From Lenzites betulinus (Eukaryota; Basidiomycota; Agaricomycetes; Polyporales; Polyporaceae), in contig JABYQU010000005.1 in assembly GCA_022264855.1 (NCBI GenBank), positions 620,001 to 684,000 of the forward strand: DNA of 64,000 nt, written 5' to 3'. The notes below the pieces were generated by a model. That model was not told the origin of the DNA, ran no database searches, and saw only the letters and a list, made by a program, of their open reading frames with translations. Made by a program: the position numbers and the translations under genes. This document shows positions 34,980-45,350 of this stretch, piece after piece (position 1 is the first letter of the stretch; every line of letters starts with the position of its first letter).

Positions 34980-35520
34980 AATGTATACGAACAACGGGCG
35001 TCTGGAAGTATCGAGAGCGAACAGGCGTCTGGGAGTATTAAAGGGTGGCGTGAAAGCAAGCTGGACTCGAATGGTAGGGCAAAAGAGGCATTCGGAGGGC
35101 GGGGCGAAGGGGATCAAAACTCAATAGGCAGGGGAACAGCGCGCGGGGCGAACACAGCCGGCGGAACACAAGCCTTGAGCAAGACTCGGAGGGTAGGGCA
35201 AAAGCGGGTGCACTGTATTCCGAAGGCAGGGCAACGGTGAGCAAAGCGCGGCGAAAGAGGGCGGGGCGACAGAAGGCGAGGTGAGAGCGGGCAGGGAGGA
35301 AGCGGGCGGGGAGGAAGCGTGCGGGGCGAGAGCGGGCACGATTCGGAGAGTGGTGCCACGCCGGGCGAAAGCGGGTGGGGCGAAAGCAGGCGGTGCGAAA
35401 GCGGGCGGGAGAAAGCGGGTGGGATTCGGAGAGTGGAGCAATTGTTCGCGCGATGTAGCCCTGGGGCTGAGGTATTGACGACGAACACCCGGGGGTATTA
35501 AGAGCGAGTGGGAGGGCGGA
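34980..35520 (+). repeat. G-rich minisatellite inside the Plavaka element
   Basis: Degenerate repeats of GGGCGAAAGCGGGTG, GGGGAGGAAGCG and ATTCGGAGAGT lie between the left inverted repeat and the 3' end of the DUF6532 gene. The open frames across it are repeat artefacts. Strong G bias on the plus strand. Confidence 0.7.
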
Positions 35521-35528
35521 GCCGCCGA

Positions 35529-38500
35529 TCATTCGCGCGCCATAGCTGCAACATTGACGAAGCTCTTGCGCGGAATGCCGGTAGGTTGGCCTCCTGCGAT
35601 GGGATTCCTATATATCATGTAAGTAATACTACACGCAACGTAAGGATAAACCTTACCTGATCTGCCGCCATAATCCATGCATTAGAACATGATATTGCAC
35701 CGGCCCGCCCGAGCGGATGGCCGAGAGCTCTTGTATATGGTCCTGGTAGACGCTGTAGTAGTCGTTTGTGGTGAAACTGCGTGGCTGAGTATACCCGAAC
35801 TTGCAGTCTTCAATAGCGGCATGTATCTGATACTATACAATCAGCGTGATGCGGTCAGATTCTATCACCGATACGTACCGTCGTGGCGACCAAGGCAAGC
35901 ATAGGCGCGGGGATCTCCTTCTCATCAGGCTTCTCGTCAAGTGTCGACCTGAAATTGTCCATAATCTCAAAGCCAAAGCTGCCCGAATGCTTGAAGAATG
36001 CGGCACGGAGTATCTCAACAAAAACGGGGCGGCTGTAGGGCTTGTCGGCCTCGATACTTCCATTCTGTCACGACAAGATCAGTATCAGATATGCAGAACC
36101 GGGAATGATTGCCCACCTCGTAGTTGAATGGGTAGATGTATCGCAAGCCTTCCTGTAGCCAGTCGCCCTTAGTCTTATCTCCGAAAGTCATCCCGAAGGT
36201 GGTACCAGCGTGACCGTCGACCAGCTTTCGCACAGACCCGCAGAATGGCGCAATACGCTGGGCAGGCTGCACGGGGGTTAGCCTAATAAGTACGTTCATT
36301 TTGAACCATCGGAGATACGTACTATCTTGCACAGATCGTATGCATACTCGTCTTCTCTCTTGAGACGCTTGACAATGTCAGTGTACGCATACTCTTCAGC
36401 GGACTTGAGTAGCGCCCGGTGAACGATCTTGCCGTGCTTCTGTGGTCCGTCGGGGAATGCATTCTTGCAGACGAGGTGAGTCTGTAAGATATGGATACCA
36501 CGGTGTAGCACTCGACGGACGCGGCGAGGCTGTTCATTCAATTTCAACTTCCCGCGCTTCGGAAGGACAAGCTCGATGCTGTAGTCCTGTGAGTCGGAAT
36601 CCGATGATGCAGCATCACCGCTATCGAGGTCAATGTGCTCGACCTGGACGTCCCAGTGTCAGAGTATACAAACAACTGATGGTGGATCGACTGAACCTTC
36701 GTATTCTTGTCAGTACGCTTTGACACGCCGGCATCTTTCATGTGCGTCTTCCTGGCGATGGCCGAAGAGACGGCGCCCTTGTCCGCATCAGGAATTCTGA
36801 TCTGCGGAATCTGTAAACATGTCATCAGTGTCCTCGACATTGTCATTACAGTTCTGGAAAGTTAGGAAAGATGCGGCGGCATACTTCTTCTTCACGCTTC
36901 GTTCGAGCGCGCTTTGTTCCAGGTATCTTGCCAGATGGAACACGTTCGCGATCCGGGCGGTCAGACTTCGACCTGCCAGCACAAGCTTCCGTAACACTCT
37001 GAGTTGACTGATCTACATCCAATGATTAGTAGAGTGCCGGTACAGAGATTGTTTCAACAATTTAGTAACTGAGGACGTACGGTTAATCTTTGAATGTGCA
37101 TGGGACTTCTTGACTTGCTTCTTAGGGGGCTGTGGACACGAGTTATTATGGACATTAGCTGGGCTTATGAACACGACAATGATTTGTTATAGGTAGCTTA
37201 CCGGTGCCGGGTTGTCGTCACTCTCGGAATCGTTCATAGCGCGCTTCTTACCACTGAAACTTACAGAGCGCGGAGGAGCTGTACTCGGGTGGAACTTCTT
37301 GCGAGGGAGGTCCTTCTCCGGTAGATCAGGACTGTCTGATTCGATGGATGGTGAGCGCGATGATGGAGGTGGGCGCGATGAGCTATGTTGGGACCAGGCG
37401 CTGGATGATCGAGACTTTGAGCGTGATCGCACGCTCAAAGGTGGTATGTCCATGTTGTTATCTTCCTCGACCCACTGGGCAGCCTGTAAGGTTTGAATCG
37501 CACCAGTGTTAGCATATTGATACACATCATGCTCAGACAGTATGTCTGCAAAGGCGTGATGAAGTACATCAAAGGGATATACTCGGGAGAGCGCCTGAAG
37601 AAGGCAATTGTGAGCCGTCCGCGTCAACTGTACTTACCTCATGCGCAAACATCTCTTCGAGCGCCCGTGCGCTGCTCTTCTCCATCCGCTTCAGACCTTC
37701 GTCCTCGTCGTTGGTGTTCTCAGCATCTCCGGACCCACTCTCAGCATCTGAACCTGGGGCTTCATTGTCATCGTCAGCCGCTACCTCCTCTTCAGTATCT
37801 TCGATGATGTCTTGCTGGGCTGGGACTGTAACAGGGCTCTTTCGCTTCGAGATTTGACCCTTGGGTGACCTCTGCTTGTGGCCGCGAACCTATGTTAGTA
37901 TATGTAAGTCAACGAGTAAGTGGGTTTTTGCAATTAGGCTGTGCGTGAGTACACAGTGAGGCACAATACGAAGAGAGCAGATACGCACGGGGTCTAAGAC
38001 CTCACTCTCATCTTCGAGCTCCTCGAACAGTCCATCGTCCTCCGCCGGGGATTCGTTGGGGTCGATCCGGGGTGTGCGAGACAATCTGCTATACTTGGCT
38101 GTGATACACAGGTGAGTGTATAAGCTCCCGGCACAGTCATTCGATCACGCTTACCTTGGTGCTTCTTTGAAGATGGCTCCAAGTGACCCACATCGTCGCC
38201 TTGTCCTTGCCGGGCTTGCGACGAGAGTTTCTTCTTTCGGGATTGCCCCGGCACCAACGACTTCCATTCTAATAACCATATCAGTAGACGGTAAGGCAGT
38301 TATGTTAGACTGTGCAAAGGTTGTAACTCACTCTCCTTTGCTCCGTCCTTTGTCTTGCGTGATGCTGCAGTTCTCCAAATAAACACGTCGTGAATATGAG
38401 ACAAGGAGGAAACCACGTACCTCGGGTAGGAGGCACAGCAGTAGGGGCCTGTGTTGCCTCGTCATCAGCAGCGCCGCTGATGAAGGTGTCGTCGTCGTCT

Positions 38501-38529
38501 GAGAGTATCACAGGTCGTTTGCGACCCAT
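35529..38529 (-). CDS. DUF6532-family protein
   Basis: A multi-exon minus-strand gene starts at ATG 38529 (MGRKRPVILSDDDD) and stops at 35529. Exons include 38529-38421, 38364-38332, 38268-38155, 38098-37989 and 37889-37638. After these come a Ser/Arg-rich exon ending at 37202 and several short exons down to 35531. Almost every junction checked keeps the frame. The doubtful one is around 37480-37637, where either a 156-nt intron or a small extra exon fits. The N-terminal half is acidic, Ser/Arg-rich and probably disordered. The C-terminal half carries the DUF6532 domain: PAQRIAPFCGSVRKL, EILRAAFFKHSGSFGF, EIPAPMLALVATTIHAAI and FTTNDYYSVYQDHI. Function is unknown. It lies head to head with the Plavaka gene across 328 bp, within the same inverted repeats. 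Confidence 0.75.
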
Positions 38530-38857
38530 GTAGGTGAGTAACAGAAATATTACCAAAGAGTGTACTAAGAGTGAGTGCGTAGTAATAGAAAGGCCCGATG
38601 ATGGTGGGCCTCCGAGGCTATCGAGTGAAAGAGTGTCAACGCGTGGAAGTTAAGGTAAGGAGAGAGAGAGAGTTAGTAAGTACGTGTCACATCCCCGAGG
38701 TCTAGTCCAACAGGAGACCTGGGCCACTCAGGGTGATCCATCCCGGCACGCTCCGTCACATGGTAGGGTCACACCACTTCCTCCTTCCACCTTTCGCCGC
38801 TCTCCCAACAATCTGTAGAGTCTTGTTCTTCCACCGAATATATCTGTCTACAGCAAC
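38530..38857. promoter_or_regulatory. Shared divergent promoter region
   Basis: 328 bp lie between the DUF6532 and Plavaka start codons. A GA-rich run (GGAGAGAGAGAGAG) is near 38660, and an A/T box (GAATATATCT) lies about 20 bp before the Plavaka ATG. Transcription starts were not resolved. Confidence 0.5.
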
Positions 38858-41800
38858 ATGTCCTCTCGTCGACTGGTTAAGTGGTGTGCAGGCTGCCGGA
38901 CTCGCTTCACAATATCTGGCTACAATTCACATCTTAGGCAGACTACGCGCGCTGCCTGCATCGCTACCGAGGACTCTGAGTCAAATGCTGAGCTCGCTGA
39001 CGAGTCCGATGTAGCTAGCAACACATCGCGCCCCGGCTCACCGACCCAGGACCATTCGGATGCGGAGTCTCAGCATGACACAAACGATTCCCCTGTCCCG
39101 TTTGAGGGCGATTATTTTGGACGCTATTCACCGCTCGAATTCGACGACTACAACGAGTACTCTGGCAACAATTCCGAGGGCATCAACGCCGATGTTGGCC
39201 ATTCAGGTGACGACGATGGCGACGACGACGAGACTGACAATGAAGATGCCAACAACCTCGAGGCAGAGGCCAGTTGGGAGCCGGCCCCAGCTAGTCCTTC
39301 AAGATCCCCTGAGCCCGAGGGCGGACTTGACGAGCCTATGGACTTGGACGGCGAACCAGGGCTTCCGGATGGCGCTACGAAATCCCGCGTACACAAGCAT
39401 CTATCGACTGCAACATTCGTCGTCCCCTTTCCAAGCAAGCGCGCCGGAACCCCCATCTCACGCCGCCAGGAGCGAACTGCATACGAGAGTTTTCAGGCTC
39501 ACATCGACTCTGCAAACGTGAACCCGTTTGCCCCGTTCACGTCACGTTTGGACTGGGAAGTAGCCAAGTGGGCCAAGATGCGGGGCCCAGGGTCCACTGC
39601 GGTGTCGGAGCTGCTTGCAATCGAGAATGTGAGTCCTGCCATACCCACAGTACTGTGATTGAAGCCGATACCTAACCCTCTGTACTTCTCTAGCTCGTCT
39701 CTCAGCTGGGTTTGTCATACAAGAACTCGCGTGAGCTCAATGCCATCATTGACGAGAAGATCGCGTCAGGTCGTCCGAAGTTCACGCGTCGCGAGATTGT
39801 GGTGGCCGGGGAGGTCTACGAGATATTCTACCGCGACGTCATACAGTGTGTGCGTGCCCTCTACGGTGACCCCGAATTCGCCGGCATCTTGGCCTTCACC
39901 CCAGAGCGGCACTTTGCCGATGAGGAACAAAACGTCAGGGTGTACTTCGATATGCACACCGGAAGATGGTGGTGGGAAACACAGGCAAGTCTAGATTCGT
40001 TTCATTACCAGCTTATTGGCAGATTGATAACTTCATCTTCAGATCGCGATTGAAAAGCGAACACCTGGCGCAACAATCATTCCCATCATCATTTCCTCCG
40101 ACAAGACACAACTCACGGTCTTTGGGTCGAAGACGGCGTACCCCGTCTACATGACCATCGGAAATCTTCCGAAGGATGTTCGGCGCAAACCCTCGCGACG
40201 CGGCCAAATCCTGCTTGCCTATCTCCCATCCTCGAACCTCAAGCACGTCACTAACAAAGCCGCACGCAGACGTACCCTCGCGAATCTCTTCCATGCGTGC
40301 ATGGGGCTGGTGCTCGCTCCACTCAAGGACGCCGGCTTCCATGGGATCGAACTCACGAGCGGCGATGGGATAACACGGCGCGGACATCCGATCTTCGCAA
40401 TGTACATCGGCGACTACCCGGAGCAACTCTTGGTCACTTGCTGCAAGAACGGCACTTGTCCAAAGTGCGACGTCGCGCGTGAAGACATCGGCAATGCTTC
40501 GGACGTACACCGCCCACTGCGCGACCTCGACCAGGTCCTCAAAGCTCTTGATGGGTATGACCGCGGCGCAACTGCGTTCTCACAAGCATGTCGCGATGCT
40601 GGGATCAAGCCTGTTGTCAACCCGTTCTGGAAGGACCTGCCAAACGCCGACATCTTCCTCTCCATCACGCCAGATCTGCTTCACCAACTCTATCAAGGCG
40701 TGATGAAGCACCTACTATCCTGGCTCAAGGCTGCATATGGCCCTGAGGAAATCGACGCACGCTGTCGTCGATTGCCGCCGAACCACCAAATCCGGCTGTT
40801 TCTGAAGGGCGTTACAACTCTTCAAAGGGTCACGGGGAAGGAGCATGCTGACATCTGTCGCTTTCTATTGGGTCTAATCATCGGGCTTCCTCTCGCCGGT
40901 GGCTACTCCCCTTTGCGTCTCATCCGAGCTGTCCGCGCCCTCCTTGACTTTCTATATCTGGCACAATACCCCGCTCACACGACCGACACACTCTCTCTTC
41001 TCGAAGACGCCCTTACGTGCTTCCATTCTAACAAGGATATCTTCGTTCAGCTTGGAGTTCGCACGCACTTCAAGCTCCCCAAGCTCCATTCCCTCGACCA
41101 CTACATCCAGTCAATCAAGCTGTTCGGTACGACCGATAACTACGACACACAGTACACGGAACGACTCCACATTGACCTTGCAAAGGATGCTTATCGTGCG
41201 ACCAATCGCAAAGACGAATTCCCGCAAATGACTACCTGGTTGGAGCGCCGCGAGAAGATTCTTCGCCACGCCGCATATATAGACTGGCGTCTTCGACGCA
41301 TAGCTGATAGCGCTGTTGACAACGCACGTTCTGCGTCTACAGTGCAGGTGCGTTGACAACTTGTGGTACAGATCACCGTGACCGCCCTTCTGATATCATC
41401 ATAGCTGCACGACGCCAGAGCAGGCTCCCGATCTGGCGTCCGATGGACATCGATCAAGATTGCGAAGTGGCCGAATGTCAAGGCACTATCGTTCGCTGAT
41501 GCAGCTGACCGCTACGGTGCTGTGTTTCTCCATGATGCGCTCGCACGGTTTGTCGTACAGTACTGCGATCCCTCGCTTACCGCCCGCGAAGTCGAAGCTC
41601 AGTCTCTCTCTGTGTCGTTTCGATTCAACAAGGTCCAGGTATATCACAAGGCCAAGTTCCTCCTACAGGATGCTCAAGATCTCGGGATCATGGAGGACGT
41701 GCGGGACGTAGCCCATGCGCGACCACAGCGGAAGGATAAGCAGGGAAGAACAGTACCGGGACGCTTTGATGCTGTTCTGGTGAACGATGGTACCGGTGGG

Positions 41801-42225
41801 CGTACAGGAACTCAAGGTTAGTGGACAGTTCTATTCTAAGACTTTAAGTACACGCTAAGCAGTATTGAATAGGCTACGAAGTCGCTCAACTACGGCTGAT
41901 ATTCAAGCTTCCGCAGGCGTCCAATGCCAGCCTCTTCCCCGATGTCCTTGCCCCAGGCTACCTCGCATACATCGAACGATTCTCCCCCCTAGTAGACCCT
42001 GATCCTACCCACGGCCTACATAAAGTTACGCGGCTGCGCGACGGGTCTGGAGCCCGCCTAGCTAGCGTCGTCGAGCTACGCAATATCAGGCGAAGCTGTC
42101 ATCTCCTCCCAGTTGTGGGTGCAGAAATACCACGGCAATGGACGAGTAGCACGGTGTTGGAGCATTGCGACAAATTTTGGGTAAACACATTTAGTGACTT
42201 GCACATGTATATGTCCTTTTTCTGA
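38858..42225 (+). CDS. Plavaka transposase
   Basis: Five exons (38858-39628, 39694-39984, 40043-41347, 41405-41816, 41873-42225) give 1043 residues with no internal stop. Intron 2 has a GC-AG boundary (CAG/GCAAGT). The N-terminus has a zinc-finger-like CAGCRTRFTISGYNSHL, followed by a long acidic linker (residues ~45-190). The catalytic region keeps PVYMTIGNLPKDVRRKPSRR, RRTLANLFHACMG, YVGDYPEQLLV-type sequence (YIGDYPEQLLVTC), FLSITPDLLHQLYQGV and GTTDNYDTQYTERLHIDLAK. These define the Plavaka family of KDZ-related, CACTA-like cut-and-paste transposases. The C-terminus ends HLLPVVGAEIP...FWVNTF. The enzyme should bind the element's inverted repeats in the nucleus and excise it. It is probably functional on sequence grounds. 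Confidence 0.88.
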
Positions 42226-42394
42226 GTATTTTGATTGACCGCGACACTGGAACTTCCGCATGTACCGCCGAAGCTATTTCCGCTACTCTGTGAGTAATGT
42301 GAGGTACTATTACTCCTTAAAAGGAGTGTATTATCTCAGATAGTGCGCCGCATTGCTAATCTACGAGGCCTTCAACTCTTTACCAGCTATTAGG

Positions 42395-42438
42395 TCTATA
42401 GTAGCGTCATAATCCCTATTTTGCTGGGGGGGGTTTTC
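42395..42438 (-). repeat. Right terminal inverted repeat
   Basis: On the plus strand it reads CCTATTTTGCTGGGGGGGG then TTTTC, ending at the CTG copy at 42439. Confidence 0.7.
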
Positions 42439-43179
42439 CTGATGCAGATCACTCAGAGTCTGCGGGTGCGCATCGCTCACAGTGGACAAGCACTGGCGCT
42501 TGCTACGGCCTCCCGGCTGTGCGAAGGCGTCGTGTTTACCCAAAGCTACGATATGACATGGATCCCTTGGATGGCGGCTCCAGTCTAGGGGCTAATGAGA
42601 ACGCCGGGGAATGCAACAAGTTCTACAAAACCTACTCCCGAAATGGCTTGGCAGGCGGGATCCTCGTACTTTGGTGCCGACACTCTGTCTGCTTAGGTTT
42701 TCACACCATTCCTATCGCAGAAGGCCGCAACGATGTCTTCTCCGCACTCTATACCCACTTTCCCACTGCTCCATCAATCGTCATCTATGACTTCGCATGC
42801 CAGCTCGCTTCGTACTGCTTTGTGCGGGAGGCCGAGTTCTTCTCCCATACACGCTTTCTCATCGACGAGTTACATGCTCAAGGCCATACAAGATGCGGAC
42901 AGGCGTGCTTTGCAAGCAACACGATGCGTTATGATGATCGTGTACGCGCTGCGAATACCAGTGCGGCCGAGTGTGGAAATAAAGGGGTGCGGCGGATTCG
43001 TAAATCTGTCAGCTACATGAGATATGATCATGCTTTACGATATACCAAAGTCTACCTTGATATTTGGAACCGCATGGTGGTCCGGCGTATCGCAAATATT
43101 AGCCAGTAATGTATTGTAGCTTGTGTACCATCTACATCTGAGTCAGATCCATGTGCTAGAATACATATGTTATGTTATG

Positions 43180-44832
43180 CTACATGACTGCCACGACAGG
43201 CGCTGCTTGCACCATAGCACGCAGCTGTGTGACTTCTCGTTGCATAACGCCAAGCTCCTCCTCTGCCTGAATACGTTTTGCCCGCTCCGCCTGGAAATTT
43301 ATATCTATAGCCATCTCAACCTGCCGACCAGTCTGCTGATGGCAATAGTCCATGATTTTCTGGTGTATCTCCTCAAGCAGTGCATCACCGAGAATGCGAC
43401 GCAAGTTCTCTGACATATAACTATGAATCCTGCCTTGCCCGTCAAGGATGGACTCGGGCCTCCAGAATCGTAGTGTGTTAATTTTGGACTACTCTGGCAC
43501 AGGTATGCATGAGACATACCTTGCAATGAACGCTAAAATGAATGGTGCCATCTTCTGATCGAGGGCGCATATCTGTGAGGGAACATGAAGCACGTTGATA
43601 CTACCAGCAAGTTAATGATAGCATACCTGCTTTAAGATGTTCGCCGCCATGCGGCTGTGTTCGTTCTTGCGCCGTTGCACCTTGTGCAGGAATGCGTACT
43701 GTTTCGAGACCTTCTTCCGATCGGTGATGGCTATATAGGCTGTCAGGTCTGAGTGATAAACTGACTGTGCAGAGACGTACCTGTAGCACTGAACTTTCTC
43801 ACACCCGCAGCACGAAGCGAAGGTGCACGGCTTGTCGGCGGACGCACTTGTATGGGGGCATCAGGTGGCCGCACATCCATAACCCGGATGGACGCGCTCT
43901 CTACGGACGCGCTGACATGATCCCCATGCATCACAAAGCCACTGCTAGGCTCGGAAGCGGCAGCGGCAGCGGCGGCGTCGCCACCAGTCACAGGCGAGGG
44001 GAACTGATAGTCCTGAGCGTGTTCTTCTGCACCGTGGCCCGGGTCGGCGTCCAAGTCGGTCACCATCGTCTGCTGGATTATCCACAGAGTGATCAGCGCC
44101 TGATGATAAACATACATGTGCAAAAAGTCGAAACTTACTATCTGAGCATCACCATGATCGGTATGGATATCCCTCTCTGATAGCGTACTCGGAGGTGTGA
44201 CAATATTGAAAAACTGGCCGAAATCGTACCGCGTGAGGGCTGTACAGACGCAGGTAAGTAGTGCAACCATTGAGGATGATACAAAGCCACATACCTGGCG
44301 GGTCCACGTCGTCAGTCCAGTCCATAGCTGCCAGGCCATCCAAATCTGCTCCGGCCGTCATTGGAGGCTCAGCAGCGGCCCCTCCCATGAAGAAACCACT
44401 GCGAGGCGGAGTGAGTAGGTCTGTCGGAGTGTTTAAAGTAAGATTAGTAGGTGTATATGGTGAAGGCGAGCTGGCCGGAAATGTAAAGTTGTCATGTAGA
44501 GCGGGGATTAATGTATGTAAGTCGTTAAGAATATCGTTCAAGTCAAAGAATGTGCTCGTATCGGCAGGCGATATAGGGCTTCCCATGTGATCATTCATGG
44601 GCGAGGTCGCCGGCGATGGGGATGGTGTAGTCATAGTAGACGGTGTATGTAACGGGGACGGAGAACTAGGTGCATTTACATTGGGAGGTGATGAGGGCGT
44701 GAGTGAAAGGGGGACCGACACATCGGCGAGCTGGATATACCGTGGTTATCAGTGGGTATGAGCCTCATAGACGACCACTTGCACACGCACCTGGGCTGCA
44801 CGAGCAGGACACTGAAGTTTATGACCCTTCAT
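43180..44832 (-). CDS. KDZ-element accessory protein, unknown, coiled-coil tail
   Basis: Seven exons splice in frame to 435 residues: 44832-44791, 44730-44295, 44239-44139, 44072-43781, 43730-43627, 43572-43520 and 43459-43180. It starts MKGHKLQCPARAAQ. Residues ~15-70 are Ser/Pro/Thr-rich (PSSPSPLHTPSTM). A middle part has DLNDILNDLHTLIPAL and a poly-Ala stretch. The conserved-looking C-terminal third is basic then helical: DRKKVSKQYAFLHKVQRRK, NEHSRMAANILKQ, ENLRRILGDALLEEI, and a coiled coil (AERAKRIQAEEELGVMQRE). I do not recognise it. It ends 70 bp from the KDZ transposase stop, tail to tail, and its promoter lies in the right inverted repeat, so it is probably part of the transposon. 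Confidence 0.7.
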
Positions 44833-45164
44833 TGGGACCCTGCCTCCCTGTGCGTCGACGCACAGCTTGCAGAACTGTGGCTTTCCCTTCCGAGCTGCAG
44901 AGGATTAGTGGACGCCAACGCAAGACATTGGATACATACAGGCAGGTCCCATACTGATATTCTGTTTGAAGAGATCTGTTCGGAGTTGATGCAGGGAGAC
45001 GTAGCGACGAGAACGGGCGGAGGGCTAGTCGGACAGAAAGGAGGGTGTAGAAACGAGACGCAAAAAGGAAAGACTCGGGAAAGGTAGAGACCGAAGAAGC
45101 TGTCCGACGTTGGAAGCGTTGCAAACGACCGGTACGACACCGTACGGAGGGCGTCGGCGAGTGA

Positions 45165-45350
45165 CGAGGTGAGTAGCGTGGATATATATGCGGGGGGACA
45201 TGAGGGCAAGCGACAAGTCGCAAGCGCCAGAGAGTTCCCAAAACGGAAGTTTGGGCGGGACGGTCCGAACATGCGTTGGGCCGTCCAAACTCATCCGTTA
45301 TCGGACCGTCCAAACTCACGTTTTTCATCAGCGGTTATCCCCGTGCAATA
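45165..45350 (-). repeat. Right end repeat of the KDZ element
   Basis: Inverted relative to 31917-32070; shares GTGAGTTTGGACGGTCCG and TGTTCGGAC. Contains the TATA box (CATATATATCC on the minus strand) for the accessory gene, about 360 bp before its ATG. Confidence 0.55.

Larger units (their letters stand above)
34607..42438 (+). mobile_element. Plavaka-type DNA transposon with two divergent genes
   Basis: The left end reads CAAAACCCCCCCGTGC and the inverted right end GAAAACCCCCCCCAGC. Both continue through AATAGG and TATG with imperfect similarity for about 40 bp. CTG lies immediately outside both ends (34604-34606 and 42439-42441), fitting the 3-bp duplication made by CACTA-like transposases. 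It carries a DUF6532 gene (35529-38529, -) and a Plavaka transposase gene (38858-42225, +). Removal of the element restores the order of KDZ transposase motifs. Both genes read as open, so the element may be young or active. The C-run length and the single differing terminal base leave the exact end uncertain by 1-2 bp. Confidence 0.72.
32423..43109 (+). pseudogene. KDZ-like transposase gene, split by insertion
   Basis: Segments: up to 32854, 32904-34271, 34334-34606, then 42439-43109 beyond the inserted element. The N-terminal region carries a SWIM-like zinc motif (CTCPRWKAHGTCVH). Next come WHCESC...CKHRPHALELA and a Cys-rich part (CACGVSI, LPCTICHH). The catalytic core follows: CPTCGPSPTVVIADGVS with the first Asp, then after the interruption GACYGLP, VYPKLRYD, GFHTIP, the second Asp in IVIYDFAC, and a candidate Glu in TSAAECGN. 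The two halves match the two halves of intact KDZ-like proteins. Rejoining them at the CTG target leaves a one-base frame offset, so further decay is likely. Two short 5' exons from ATG 32116 are possible; otherwise ATG 32423 is the start. Confidence 0.7.
31917..45350 (+). mobile_element. KDZ-type DNA transposon carrying a nested insertion
   Basis: Inverted similar sequences lie at 31917-32070 and 45165-45350. Both contain TTGCAC, then about 20-25 bp, then GTGAGTTTGGACGGTCCG and ATAACG, and both are followed inward by a TATA box (CATAAATAC near 32064; CATATATATCC near 45190). Between them are a plus-strand KDZ-like transposase gene and a minus-strand 435-residue gene whose ends meet tail to tail at 43109/43180. 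The 7.8-kb element at 34607-42438 sits inside the transposase gene. The exact ends and target duplication were not resolved. The outer element is about 5.6 kb without the insertion. Confidence 0.55.

Noticed and set aside
35038..35532. 164-codon open frame on minus rich in Arg/Pro/Ser
   Set aside because: It runs across the minisatellite; all three frames are open because of the repeat composition.
44829..45328. 147- and 169-codon minus frames upstream of the KDZ accessory gene
   Set aside because: They end before the exon-1 splice donor and lie in the 5' leader; the 14-codon exon at 44832 joins exon 2 in phase.
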